This document shows, piece by piece, positions 1 to 7,974 of a stretch of DNA of 33,354 nucleotides (position 1 is the stretch's first letter; every line of letters starts with the position of its first letter). The notes beneath the pieces are model-generated. The model had not been told where the DNA came from, did no database searches, and saw only the letters and a list, made by a program, of their open reading frames with translations. Source of the DNA: a virus; IMG/VR virus record IMGVR_UViG_3300021602_000016, positions 1 through 33,354 of that record; one strand, 5' to 3'. Position numbers and translations under genes: made by a program.

Positions 1-858
1 GGTAAACCACTTGTACCAGACCAGCCACTTGTGCCGCCACCGGATGTTACTGCCGCATAACCCGCCACTGCGGATGTGAATGTCAGTGTGAAATTATTTG
101 TATCAACGAATGTCACTGTTGGATAGTCGTATCGCCCAACATAACTTATCCCACTGGTGTCAATTACTTCAACATTGACATACTTGATGCCCAGGTTGTG
201 CGGTACATTCCATGTAGTTGCCGGTGCCACCTGGGTGAAAACAAATCCACCGCCAATTGATGCTGCACCACTTGTACCACTGAAACCACTGTAACCGCTT
301 GTGCTTGCGCCTGATTGGCCACTATAACCGCTTAAACCCAAACCACTATAACCACTTATACCTACACCGGATGCGCCACTATAACCACTCGTACCAACAC
401 CGCTATATCCACTCGCACTTACTGAGCCCGGTAAACCACTTGTACCACTAAATCCGCTAATGCCGCCACCGGATGTAACTGCTGCATAACCCGCTACTGC
501 GGATGTGAATGTTAAGCTAACTGTGTTTGTATCTACAAAAGTTACTGTCGGATAATCGTATCTTCCAGCAAAACTTATTCCTGTACTATCGATTACCTCT
601 ACATTAACATATCTAATGCCTAAATTATGTGTAACAATCCAAGTTATTGTAGGTACAGGTTGTACAAATACATATGCGCCTCCGATTGATGTTGCACCAC
701 TAATACCGCTAAATCCGCTTGTACCTATACCCGATTGACCGCTGTAACCACTTAAACCTGCACCAGAGATACCGCTAAATCCGCTTGTACCTATACCCGA
801 TTGACCGCTGTAACCACTTAAACCCAATCCGGAATAACCGCTGATACCGGACCAGCCA
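1..858 (-). repeat. Two 429-bp tandem units in the fibre gene
   Basis: The segment beginning at 1 (ggtaaaccacttgtacca) recurs in near-identical form from 430, in the same reading frame (429 bases, 143 codons). Each unit encodes one globular module plus collagen-like GXSG linkers. Third-codon-position differences show that the copies have diverged while the protein stayed conserved. More copies may lie beyond the window edge. Confidence 0.75.
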
Positions 859-1163
859 CTTGTTCCGCTTGTACCGCTTGTACCGGCTATGCCGCTGTAA
901 CCGCTGAACCCGCTGGTACCGGCCACACCGATAAATCCACTATAGCCACTAAATCCACTATTACCTATATTATTTGTCCAGGTCTGCGGAATCCCTGGGC
1001 CGTTCGACGTTAATACCTGGCCAGGGAGTCCGCCATCACCTGCTACTGTGAGTTGTGCAGTTACATCTATCGTACCCTTAACTATTACATTAGCATCATA
1101 GGTAGATGGGTCGGCCGATTCAAAAATAACCTTACCGTCTTGTACTTTAATTATGTGAGCCAT
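1..1163 (-). CDS. Collagen-like tail fibre protein (C-terminus cut by window edge)
   Basis: At least 387 codons are present; the gene runs off the left edge, so its C-terminus is missing. The start ATG is at 1163, 21 bases from a late-promoter octamer. The N-terminus (MAHIIKVQDGKV...) and a following segment GQVLTSNGPG match those of the gene starting at 2794, so the two share a virion-attachment or trimerisation head. Then come long Gly-Ser-Gly runs of the type GTSG(Y/F)SG, collagen-like and typical of phage fibres, alternating with two copies of a globular module of about 80 residues (HNLGI(R/K)YVNVEVID, GRYDYPTVTFVDTN, SAVAGYAAVTSGGG). The module-plus-linker unit is repeated in DNA with a 429-base period. 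Family knowledge: such repeats form trimeric stalks. The role in host adhesion is inferred; the receptor-binding tip is probably outside the window. Confidence 0.8.
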   Translation of the reverse strand, partial: MAHIIKVQDGKVIFESADPSTYDANVIVKGTIDVTAQLTVAGDGGLPGQVLTSNGPGIPQTWTNNIGNSGFSGYSGFIGVAGTSGFSGYSGIAGTSGTSGTSGWSGISGYSGLGLSGYSGQSGIGTSGFSGISGAGLSGYSGQSGIGTSGFSGISGATSIGGAYVFVQPVPTITWIVTHNLGIRYVNVEVIDSTGISFAGRYDYPTVTFVDTNTVSLTFTSAVAGYAAVTSGGGISGFSGTSGLPGSVSASGYSGVGTSGYSGASGVGISGYSGLGLSGYSGQSGASTSGYSGFSGTSGAASIGGGFVFTQVAPATTWNVPHNLGIKYVNVEVIDTSGISYVGRYDYPTVTFVDTNNFTLTFTSAVAGYAAVTSGGGTSGWSGTSGL

Positions 1164-1183
1164 GTAATATCTACCATTTCATA

Positions 1184-1191
1184 TATTTATC
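1184..1191 (-). promoter_or_regulatory. Late promoter octamer GATAAATA
   Basis: GATAAATA on the minus strand, 20 bases before the fibre ATG at 1163. With T4 spacing the transcript would begin near 1178, leaving a leader of about 15 bases with a weak GGTAG ribosome site. The block TGATAAATATATGAAATGG is identical to that upstream of the gene at 2794. Confidence 0.65.
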
Positions 1192-1241
1192 AGAAAGTTA
1201 TCAATATGAATTTATTAATTTCATACAGGGTATTCAAAGAG

Positions 1242-1979
1242 TTAACCGTCTGAAAATACTTCTATGGGAGATATAAAATTAGACGTATATCTTGCTATGC
1301 GGTTAGTTATACGAATCTCTTCAATATTACCGACAATACTATTCTCACTATTACCACCTATATTAGTAATATTAATGTCTGACATATGCCAGGACGAATA
1401 TATCGGTCCTGCCTTACCGTCTAAGAATACACGTATATTCGACCCAGCGCGAGTGGCTGCAAAATGATACAAAGTATTCAACGAAATTTCCGATGTCATA
1501 CACTCGATTGTCGAGCCATTATACCAGCATAATACTGAATTTTTTCCCGTATTATAAATAAATAATCCGCAAGAACTATTTTGAGATATTAATATAGTAC
1601 GTTCGCCGGCTTTTGGAAAGGACGAAATACTAAATGTTCCCTCTATCGTAAAATCTGTAAACTCCGGAATTGATACAACATATATTTGTAAATAATCTCC
1701 GATATTTTCTAAAAGAATAGAACTCTTACCAAATTTACTTGTTAATGTACTGTGATGTATATTGCCTTTTGCAACAATTTTTTTAGGTAGAAAACTGTTA
1801 TCTTTAAATAAGATAGATCCGTCTGTATTATCAGAATGAATCAATAACTCCACATTTTGAAAATGCGGATCGGGTAATTTATCAGGATCAAGTAATGCTA
1901 CTATTCGTTGTGCGGCTATATTTTTCGAATCTATAAATGATCGCGCTGACGACGCACCTAATGTAGAAATGATAGGCAT
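1242..1979 (-). CDS. LamG/concanavalin A-like lectin-fold tail protein
   Basis: A 245-residue protein whose second half reads as a laminin-G/concanavalin A-like jelly roll. Visible hallmarks are FTIEGTFSI near residue 104, a GLFIYNTG strand, LYHFAATRAGSNIRVFLDG near 170-188 and the closing VGNIEEIRITNRIARY. The family binds glycans, so this is probably a virion adhesin or fibre tip. No collagen repeats are seen. It is coupled to the upstream fibre gene by a TAATG overlap at 1977-1981, so both are likely translated from one late mRNA starting near 2811. The first 100 residues are not recognised. A fibre-associated virion role is inferred from fold and position. Confidence 0.7.
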   Translation of the reverse strand: MPIISTLGASSARSFIDSKNIAAQRIVALLDPDKLPDPHFQNVELLIHSDNTDGSILFKDNSFLPKKIVAKGNIHHSTLTSKFGKSSILLENIGDYLQIYVVSIPEFTDFTIEGTFSISSFPKAGERTILISQNSSCGLFIYNTGKNSVLCWYNGSTIECMTSEISLNTLYHFAATRAGSNIRVFLDGKAGPIYSSWHMSDINITNIGGNSENSIVGNIEEIRITNRIARYTSNFISPIEVFSDG

Positions 1980-2794
1980 TATGCGTACTTTGCTTGGTTT
2001 GCTAATATGGAAAATGTAGCCGGTGCAATCTTAATAATCGTGTAACTATAAACATCTATCGAATTTATATTACCTGCCGAAGGTGCGACTCCGCCCTGCC
2101 ATTTAGGTACTACTGGTGCACCGTCTACCTGCAGTGCGGTATTATAATATGCAACACCACCTTGTGTTACAAGAAATGCTACTGTGATAGATTGGCCGAC
2201 CGATAATGCTGTATTTAACGGTGTTCCAAAACTTGCCCTAAAATTAAGTACCCAATTAGTTAATGCATTAGCTGTATAATATAAAACTGATTGCGACGTC
2301 ACATCATATGTAATGGTACCTGTTGCTTCTGTAGGTAGAACATTCACTACTTCTGCTGTATTAGTTAAAATCAGTGCAAGCGTGCTGGAATTACCTGTAA
2401 AAACTGCTGATATAGATGTGCCAAACGACCCCGAATAACCAGAACAGCCACTATACCCGCTTGTACCGGTGTTGTTCTGCCAAGTCTGCTTAACGCCCGG
2501 GCCGTTTGATGTTAATACTTGGCCCAGCAAACCTTGTTCGCCAGATATCTTTAATGCAGACCCTAAATTAATATATCCGTCACCTGACGCAGTGATGTCG
2601 AAATTTACACTATTATTTTGTGTTGTACTAGCACCAATAAAAACTGTTGTTTCGCCTATATCTACATTCCCGCCCTTTAAAAATAAAGTACCGTTATTAT
2701 TCCTGCCTTTAATAACAAGCGACGAAGGATGAGAGGTAGGATCGGCCGCCTCGATAACGACAACCCCATCATAAACCTTAATTATTTGTGCCAT
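1979..2794 (-). CDS. Short collagen-like tail fibre protein
   Basis: 271 residues. The N-terminus (MAQIIKVYDGVVVIEAADP) is paralogous to the fibre starting at 1163, including the GQVLTSNGPGVKQTW segment near residue 91. Only one short collagen-like block follows (GTSGYSGCSGYSGSFGTS, about residues 109-126). The C-terminal 140 residues form a beta-rich domain (DVTSQSVLYYTANALTNW, SVGQSITVAFLVTQGG) resembling small head domains of phage fibres; I do not recognise the exact family. Start supported by a GGTAGG ribosome site and a late promoter. The next gene starts inside its stop codon. It looks like a short-stalk version of the neighbouring fibre, probably produced by duplication. Confidence 0.7.
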   Translation of the reverse strand: MAQIIKVYDGVVVIEAADPTSHPSSLVIKGRNNNGTLFLKGGNVDIGETTVFIGASTTQNNSVNFDITASGDGYINLGSALKISGEQGLLGQVLTSNGPGVKQTWQNNTGTSGYSGCSGYSGSFGTSISAVFTGNSSTLALILTNTAEVVNVLPTEATGTITYDVTSQSVLYYTANALTNWVLNFRASFGTPLNTALSVGQSITVAFLVTQGGVAYYNTALQVDGAPVVPKWQGGVAPSAGNINSIDVYSYTIIKIAPATFSILANQAKYA

Positions 2795-2816
2795 ATAGTT
2801 TACCTACCATTTCATA

Positions 2817-2824
2817 TATTTATC
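2817..2824 (-). promoter_or_regulatory. Late promoter octamer GATAAATA
   Basis: Minus-strand GATAAATA, 22 bases before the ATG at 2794. Predicted start near 2811 gives a 17-base leader containing GGTAGG. Sequence around it is duplicated at the promoter near 1184. Confidence 0.65.
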
Positions 2825-2851
2825 ATAAAGTTAATAAGATGTATCTCGAAA

Positions 2852-2859
2852 GATAAATA
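2852..2859 (+). promoter_or_regulatory. Late promoter octamer GATAAATA
   Basis: Plus-strand GATAAATA, 22 bases before the HNH gene ATG at 2882. The predicted leader of about 17 bases carries AAGGG (2871-2875), a normal ribosome site. This is unlike the three other HNH genes here, whose octamer nearly touches the ATG. It lies back to back with the minus-strand late promoter at 2817. Confidence 0.65.
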
Positions 2860-2881
2860 CAATAGAACTTAAGGGTAGCAA

Positions 2882-3520
2882 ATGAATTATCTACATCAGT
2901 ACAATCTTCTTATAAAATCTGCACAACTAAATCCTGTGTCGGGATATACAGATAACCACCATATTATACCACGATCGTTGGGAGGTGCAGATGATATATC
3001 TAATCTTGTATTATTATCTGCAAAACAACATTTTGTAGCTCATCACTTGCTATATAAAATTCACAGAAACCGAGAAATGACAAATGCATTCTTTCTTATG
3101 TGTAATGTAAAGCGTGATGGCAAGAAATTCAAAATAACTGTAAAACAATATCAAATATTACGGGAAGAAAAACGTCAGTGTCAGAAGGATATTATGACCG
3201 GACAACCGTCCAGGGCCAAAGGAAAGAAATGGTCAGACGAATCTAAGGCTAAGTTGAGTGCTTCAATGACAGGTCATGGCAGGAGTAATGGTGGATCGGC
3301 AGGATTTAAAGGGTGGCATCATACTGAAGAAAACAAGCAGGCTATTAGCGAAAGAAGAAAGGGTATAGGTACACACTTCAAACCTCATTCTGAAGAAACA
3401 AAGAAAATGATGTCTGAAAATAGAAAAGGAAAGACCAAAATTCCGTGGACAGAAGAACGAAAAGCTGCCAGACGAGAGCAAATAGCTAAAAGAAATAGTC
3501 AAGAAAAAGCCCCGAAATAA
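2882..3520 (+). CDS. HNH homing endonuclease with NUMOD3-type repeats
   Basis: 212 residues. The N-terminal nuclease core is visible as HHIIPRSLGG (about residues 27-36), then NLVLLSAKQHFVAHHLL (about 41-57). This is the HH...N...H...H signature of phage HNH homing enzymes. The C-terminal half carries repeated basic motifs such as SDESKAKLSASMTG, TEENKQAISERRKG and SEETKKMMSENRKG, resembling NUMOD3 DNA-binding modules. It is paralogous to the genes at 7975, 18485 and 22119, all starting MNY. It sits between a fibre gene and gp23 on the opposite strand to both, as expected of an inserted homing gene. Own late promoter and AAGGG site. The target is unknown. Confidence 0.88.
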   Translation: MNYLHQYNLLIKSAQLNPVSGYTDNHHIIPRSLGGADDISNLVLLSAKQHFVAHHLLYKIHRNREMTNAFFLMCNVKRDGKKFKITVKQYQILREEKRQCQKDIMTGQPSRAKGKKWSDESKAKLSASMTGHGRSNGGSAGFKGWHHTEENKQAISERRKGIGTHFKPHSEETKKMMSENRKGKTKIPWTEERKAARREQIAKRNSQEKAPK

Positions 3521-3531
3521 CGGGGCTTTTT
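3504..3531. terminator. Bidirectional intrinsic terminator between HNH gene and gp23
   Basis: Perfect 11-bp inverted repeat AAAAAGCCCCG / CGGGGCTTTTT with a six-base loop AAATAA. It has a U-run on both strands, so it can end transcripts from the HNH gene (plus) and from gp23 (minus). The HNH stop codon TAA (3518-3520) lies inside the loop. Confidence 0.9.
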
Positions 3532-3571
3532 ATTCTTCAACGTACCTTGTATAGTACTAATCCGGTTTGAA

Positions 3572-4744
3572 TTAGTAAAACTTGAGCGTACTCGAATTTA
3601 TTCCTACCTTCGACAAGTAATCAGCTGCGTTACCGAAGCTGTTTGCTGTGTTAGTAAGTTCCAAATATCCATAACGTGTCATGAACGAAACCACTGGCTC
3701 GAAAGTCTGTGGATCCATAACTGGACCAACGCTCATCAATGGAATGTATGGGCAATAGTAAGCTGCTGCGTCTGTTTCTGTTGGGCCTTTATAGCCTAAC
3801 AAGATTGCATCGCCATCGCTAGCATATTGGTTCACATAAACGCGCATTGTGCTATTCAATGTACCAACAAACTTTGTGTTTGTAGGAGCTTCGAATGTAC
3901 CTTCTGTAGTACGAGCAAACGAAGAAGTTGTAGCAGACTGAAGAATTGTTAACGCTGTTGGCGAAACAACTGCCCAGTTAGCTGCGCCACGACGTGTGCG
4001 AGCAGCAATCAAGTTAGCTTGTTGGTTAATCATAACTGCAAGAGCAGCCATTTCGTCACCTACATATGTTGCTGTACCAGATACAGCGGCTTGATTGAAT
4101 GTTGTTGGAGCGACAGGAACCAAGCTACCCAATTTGAATAACATTTCCTGATCGATTTCAACTGTGATTTCTTGTGCAAGAGCTTGCATGATTTCTGCTT
4201 CAATATCAATACCATGAATGGCATTAGCATCTTGTGCAGCTTCAAAAGTCCAACGAGCAGATAATCTACGTGTCTTCGCTTCCACTGTCTCTTTCAAGAT
4301 TTGGATGCTTAACTTGTTACCTGGGATACCTTCCATACGTGCTGTAGCAGCAGCGGCAGGATCAGCAACAACTTCGTTACCCGAATATGCTTTAGCAATT
4401 TCGAATGGACCAAGTGCTTCTGTACCAGCTGTTACACCAGCTGCGCTGTTTGCATAGCGAACGCGCAATGTGTGGATTTGGCCTACTGGGCCAGTCATAG
4501 GCTGAACGCCCATGATTTCATTTGCAATAACAGTAGGCATGACACGTCGAATTAACGGTAGCATAACCTTGTTAAGTACGGCAATGTTACCTGCCTGTGT
4601 TGCGCCTGCTGTTGCCGATTCAGCCAAGTATCTACGAGTGTTTTCAAACACTACGTCCATAGATTGGCGACGGGTTCCTGTAAGGCCTTCTAAAAGGGCT
4701 TCTTTTGTTGCGCCCCAGTTTGATTCAAATAGCTTTGTTGCCAT
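3572..4744 (-). CDS. 23: Major capsid protein gp23
   Basis: 390 residues, T4 gp23 family (HK97 fold). Clear family blocks are MLPLIRRVMPTVIANEIMG near residue 61, GVQPMTGPVGQIHTLRVRY near 79, the acidic helix with EIEAEIMQ-type sequence near 180, RRGAANWAVVSP near 246 and the C-terminal VSFMTRYGYLELTN. T4 gp23 is 521 residues; this version is much shorter and appears to lack the chitin-binding-like insertion domain. A gp21-type cleavage site (L-x-E) is seen as LAE at residues 40-42, which would leave a 348-residue mature subunit. AGGAG ribosome site 10 bases before the ATG. Last gene of the core operon; terminator at 3504. Confidence 0.95.
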   Translation of the reverse strand: MATKLFESNWGATKEALLEGLTGTRRQSMDVVFENTRRYLAESATAGATQAGNIAVLNKVMLPLIRRVMPTVIANEIMGVQPMTGPVGQIHTLRVRYANSAAGVTAGTEALGPFEIAKAYSGNEVVADPAAAATARMEGIPGNKLSIQILKETVEAKTRRLSARWTFEAAQDANAIHGIDIEAEIMQALAQEITVEIDQEMLFKLGSLVPVAPTTFNQAAVSGTATYVGDEMAALAVMINQQANLIAARTRRGAANWAVVSPTALTILQSATTSSFARTTEGTFEAPTNTKFVGTLNSTMRVYVNQYASDGDAILLGYKGPTETDAAAYYCPYIPLMSVGPVMDPQTFEPVVSFMTRYGYLELTNTANSFGNAADYLSKVGINSSTLKFY

Positions 4745-4761
4745 TATAAGTTTCTCCTAGA

Positions 4762-5880
4762 TTACTTTCTAATTCCGGCTAAGGACAAAATTTTGTTTAA
4801 TTCCGAAGATTCGCTCGAATCTTCTTCCTGAGTGACTCTCACTCTATTACCTGTATTAGCAGACAATGTTGCCTCGTTCAACTGTGGTTTTAACACCGCA
4901 GGTTTACGTTCAACAGCCTCATTCAGAACGCTTGGCAAATACTTATTGTACGCACCTTGCAAATTCTTTGTCTGTACTGATTCAAGCAATTCTTTCATTA
5001 CTGACTTCTTGTCCTTAGACAATGGTGCAAGTAATTCGCTCATAACGCTCTGTCTTTCGACCATGTCTTGAGTGGCTTTCAATTTGCCATCTAATCTTTC
5101 CATAAGTCCACTGCTCTTTTTAACTGATTCAGTTAAGGATGCAATTTTCGTATTCTTAGACTCGACAACTTTTTGTAACTTCTTCAATTCTGTACCTTCA
5201 TTGAGGTAAGATGTCATGAATTCAGCTGCTACGCTTTCAAAAATCTTGCGACCGAAATCGTTTTCACGGGCAACACGAATGTCATCCTTGAATTGACCAA
5301 TTTCTGTACGCAGAGTCTTTTCAATGTTAGACTCAATAATTTGAGCGGCACGCTTAATAAACTGTGTTTTCGTTTCTTGTAGCTTCTGTTTACCTTCGGT
5401 AACCATCTTGACTTTCTGTTCTACTAGTGACTTCTTGTCTGCGCGGAACTCGCGAATTTCTTCGGCAAGTTGCTTCAACAGAAAGTTTTCTAATTTTCCA
5501 AAGTTTTCCTTCATTGCCTTCTTTTCGGCATAGAATTCTTTCATTTCTTTTGCTACAGCTTCTGTAATAAATTTGTTTAACATTCCTGTGTGTTCAACGA
5601 TCTTGCCTTTATATGCAATTCGTTCTGCGATAAGTTTTCTCTTATCATCGGCGAATTCTTCGAGTTCAACGCGGACTTTGTCTGTTAAGAAACGATCCAT
5701 CGATTCAACTAAATTACCCTTGTCGTGTTCAAACTTACGTGCAAATTCCTCACGGAGTGTTGCTGCAACTTCTTCACGAGCTTCGGTTAATCTAGATTCC
5801 CAAAGACCAATAATTTGGCCCCTAGTTTCTTCGGATAATCCAACGCTTTCGCTCAAGATCTCATCAATTTTTTTTGCCAT
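4762..5880 (-). CDS. 22: Prohead core scaffold protein gp22
   Basis: 372 residues, almost entirely charged alpha-helix/coiled coil (Lys/Glu-rich, few Gly or Pro until the C-terminus). It lies between protease gp21 and capsid gp23, the invariant T4-like position of gp22. In T4 it forms the internal scaffolding core and is degraded by gp21. Several L-x-E tripeptides that could be gp21 cut sites are present. The C-terminal part (about 330-372) is low-complexity and ends in a short helix (SELNKILSLAGIRK) that could contact the shell. Strong AAGGGGAA ribosome site; starts 12 bases after gp21. Identified by position and composition more than by conserved motifs. Confidence 0.9.
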   Translation of the reverse strand: MAKKIDEILSESVGLSEETRGQIIGLWESRLTEAREEVAATLREEFARKFEHDKGNLVESMDRFLTDKVRVELEEFADDKRKLIAERIAYKGKIVEHTGMLNKFITEAVAKEMKEFYAEKKAMKENFGKLENFLLKQLAEEIREFRADKKSLVEQKVKMVTEGKQKLQETKTQFIKRAAQIIESNIEKTLRTEIGQFKDDIRVARENDFGRKIFESVAAEFMTSYLNEGTELKKLQKVVESKNTKIASLTESVKKSSGLMERLDGKLKATQDMVERQSVMSELLAPLSKDKKSVMKELLESVQTKNLQGAYNKYLPSVLNEAVERKPAVLKPQLNEATLSANTGNRVRVTQEEDSSESSELNKILSLAGIRK

Positions 5881-5892
5881 CTTGAGTTCCCC

Positions 5893-6525
5893 TTAAATTT
5901 TTAACTCTTGAATAAATCTCTGAATGTCTTTAACAAGCTGTCTTTGAGCAGCGGCTTCTGTTAATGCTTCCCTTGCGGTCCCCATTATCCTCGAGCCACC
6001 CTTCATGTTATAAAGACTTTCATACACTGTCCTCGGAAATGCATTTGGAGCACTAGGTTGTGCAACGATGTCAACAGTGATAATTTCAAAATCCGAAACT
6101 GCACCGTCATCACCGACATTTCCTGAACCACGGGAAGATACCCCCAACTTTGCACCCGACTGTAACAATGTCTTTACAATGTTTCCCATCGGAGTTGGTA
6201 CAATCTTCAACTTTCCGTATCCGTCTGCGCCATCTATCCACATTTCTGTAATAAGATGCGCCACACGATCTAAATTAATCGAAAGCTCTTCCGGATGGTC
6301 GAGCTCTCCCATAACTGATTGACCGCTACTTAATTTTTCCGTAATAGAATTAACCGCTCTGGCAATTTCTCTAGCAGGATAAACACGCTGGTTCTGGTTT
6401 CTTACGTCACCTTGGATAAAGATCCCTTTCATGCAAAGATCTTTACCACCAGTTTTATTATCTTCTTCAAGAAGTTGAACGTGTGCTTTGTCGAAGGACA
6501 AGTACTCGTACAGTTTATTGGCCAT
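5893..6525 (-). CDS. 21: Prohead core maturation protease gp21
   Basis: About 210 residues; T4 gp21 serine protease, which processes capsid and core proteins after prohead assembly. The catalytic blocks are GELDHPEE (His77, numbering from the chosen start), GVSSRG (nucleophile probably Ser131 or neighbouring Ser130) and the conserved DIVAQPSAPNAF segment (Asp152). An in-frame ATG 12 bases upstream (6537) exists. The ribosome site TAAGGA (6543-6538) directly abuts that ATG with no spacer but sits 12 bases before the ATG at 6525, so I prefer 6525. The preceding gene's stop codon is part of the ribosome site, implying coupling. Followed by gp22. Confidence 0.93.
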   Translation of the reverse strand: MANKLYEYLSFDKAHVQLLEEDNKTGGKDLCMKGIFIQGDVRNQNQRVYPAREIARAVNSITEKLSSGQSVMGELDHPEELSINLDRVAHLITEMWIDGADGYGKLKIVPTPMGNIVKTLLQSGAKLGVSSRGSGNVGDDGAVSDFEIITVDIVAQPSAPNAFPRTVYESLYNMKGGSRIMGTAREALTEAAAQRQLVKDIQRFIQELKI

Positions 6526-6540
6526 TTTTGATTTCATTCC

Positions 6541-7542
6541 TTACGCTGGTTTCTTAGTTAACGGGGATTTACTAAATCCGTCGCCTGCTACTTTGCCACC
6601 AGTATATTTGGCCGTTGTATCTGCTTTGATACCGACATTCTTTTGCTTAAGATTTACATTATCTGTAGGTGTCTTATCTGCAGCGGAATCGCCGTTATAT
6701 TTGCCGTATTCGCCGCCTGTACCACCGTTACCACCAATTTTAGTTGGCTTTCCACCGTAGTCTTTTCTTGCAGGAATATTTGTGAAGGACGACTTGGTTT
6801 GTTCAGCACCTAATGGCGTGTCTTTACCTGTTCCAACTAATTTTGCTGTGCCGCGTTGGCCTGTATCAGCAACCTTGTTTAAGAACTTAGTTTCTTCGTC
6901 AACTTTCTTCTCTTTCTTTTTATCTTTTGCTTGTGGAGCAACTTCGAGTTTAGCAGCTTTCTTCTTTTCATACATAGTTGCTGTAACTTCGCCAACTACT
7001 TTTGTATTTCCAGATTGTCCACCAAAATCAGGCATCTCATCTGCAGGCTCTTCGTCGTCAAATGCTGGTTCGACTTCGTCATCTCCGCCGAATTCATCAG
7101 CCATATCGGCATGTTCCGGTTCTTGCATTTCTTCGCCCATAATTCTGTCAAAATCTGCACGCAGATCAGCAAGTTGGGATTCTAAATCTTCAATTCTTTC
7201 TTCTGTGGAGCCTTCGGCTTCGCCGTCTTCCACTTCTTCGTCGCCTTCTTCGTCGCCGAATCCGCTGTCGTCTTCTTCGCCGGCTTCGCCGTCGTTTTGT
7301 TCATCAGCATCTACCTCGTCTGTATCTGACGAAATTTCTTTAGTAAAATCATGATTTGGTTCGCCACCTACTTCATCGTCGGACTCTTCTTCTACTTGAT
7401 TATCGTCTTCTTCATCAACAATACTTTCATAGATTACACGAGCTTTTTCTACAATGATTTGGTGGAGTAATTCGGCTGCTTGGTTAGAATCTTCGCTTAA
7501 AAGCAGATCCAGAACCTTTTCAAGCTTCTTTTGTTGTGACAT
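6541..7542 (-). CDS. Acidic prohead core protein (gp67/gp68-like)
   Basis: 333 residues. The N-terminus is a helix ending EKARVIYESIVDEEDD (about residues 32-47), followed by a very acidic Asp/Glu-rich region (about 45-185) with a short coiled coil (IEDLESQLADLRADFDRIM). The tail is Lys/Gly/Thr-rich with internal repeats (KFLNKVADTGQ, KIGGNGGTGGEYGK). T4 gp67 and gp68, small core proteins encoded between genes 20 and 21, have a similar plan: a short helix ending in an acidic stretch. Position between portal and protease supports a prohead core role. It is far longer than either T4 protein, so it could be a fusion or lineage-specific. Strong TAAGGAGA ribosome site. Confidence 0.65.
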   Translation of the reverse strand: MSQQKKLEKVLDLLLSEDSNQAAELLHQIIVEKARVIYESIVDEEDDNQVEEESDDEVGGEPNHDFTKEISSDTDEVDADEQNDGEAGEEDDSGFGDEEGDEEVEDGEAEGSTEERIEDLESQLADLRADFDRIMGEEMQEPEHADMADEFGGDDEVEPAFDDEEPADEMPDFGGQSGNTKVVGEVTATMYEKKKAAKLEVAPQAKDKKKEKKVDEETKFLNKVADTGQRGTAKLVGTGKDTPLGAEQTKSSFTNIPARKDYGGKPTKIGGNGGTGGEYGKYNGDSAADKTPTDNVNLKQKNVGIKADTTAKYTGGKVAGDGFSKSPLTKKPA

Positions 7543-7585
7543 GCCTAATCTCTCCTTAGTTAAATTAAAATAATTTCCAATACAC

Positions 7586-7593
7586 TATTTATT
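7586..7593 (-). promoter_or_regulatory. Possible late promoter variant AATAAATA
   Basis: Minus-strand AATAAATA, 43 bases before the ATG at 7542. Differs from the local consensus at the first base. It lies in the only sizeable gap of the core operon (7543-7718) and could reinforce expression of the core and capsid genes. Confidence 0.35.
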
Positions 7594-7718
7594 GGTATTC
7601 TGTGTATTTAACTTAATGGATAAGAATATAGGTAGAAATGGCCTTAAAAGACAGCCTTTTTTTATTTTGTCTAGTGCAGACGTATTTAGCTTCGATTGAT
7701 CGGAAATAAACTACTACT

Positions 7719-7940
7719 TTACATACCGCCCAGACCGCCGCCTTCAGGTTGAGCAGTTTGCCCATACATGCTAGGTAAGAAATCTACATGCTGTGCTTTT
7801 TCATATTTTTCTATATCTCTAGATTTTCTCAATTTTTGCAAATGATGTATGGTTAGACGAGGACGCCTTGTATCGTCCATTTTAGCTTGACCTGCTTCAT
7901 CGTCTGCAGGATCGTAATATTCAAAAAGTAGTTCTTTCAC
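7719..7940 (-). CDS. Small protein between portal and core protein genes
   Basis: 73 residues from a GTG start (MKELLFEYYDPADDE...), charged, with a basic helix HHLQKLRKSRDIEKYEKA and a glycine-rich end. I do not recognise a family; in T4 this slot holds gene 67, but the sequence shows no clear gp67 features. The AAGAGG ribosome site (7955-7960) is 14 bases from the GTG but eight bases from an in-frame ATT two codons upstream, so an ATT start at 7946 is possible. A late promoter on the minus strand (7981-7988) lies inside the neighbouring HNH gene. A prohead or virion role is inferred only from position. Confidence 0.6.
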   Translation of the reverse strand: MKELLFEYYDPADDEAGQAKMDDTRRPRLTIHHLQKLRKSRDIEKYEKAQHVDFLPSMYGQTAQPEGGGLGGM

Positions 7941-7961
7941 GTTAATTTTGGGTGCCTCTTA

Positions 7962-7969
7962 GATAAATA
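7962..7969 (+). promoter_or_regulatory. Late promoter octamer abutting the HNH start codon
   Basis: Plus-strand GATAAATA; only five bases separate it from the HNH ATG at 7975. With T4 spacing, transcription would begin on the A of the ATG (leaderless mRNA). GATAAATAG (7962-7970) and CTATTTATC (7980-7988) form a nine-base perfect inverted repeat around the start codon; the second arm is itself a minus-strand late promoter. Confidence 0.55.
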
Positions 7970-7974
7970 GCTAT

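Noticed and set aside
1-1000. Repeat-rich region considered as a CRISPR array
   Set aside because: The repeats are codon-phased GXSG collagen-like coding repeats without constant-length unique spacers.
6782-7354. Plus-strand open frame of 190 codons rich in Ser and Pro
   Set aside because: Antisense of the Asp/Glu-rich core protein; composition explained by the opposite strand.
7619-7670. Possible terminator with U-run (gcctttttttatttt)
   Set aside because: The stem before the U-run is only about three pairs and no plus-strand gene ends there; not convincing.
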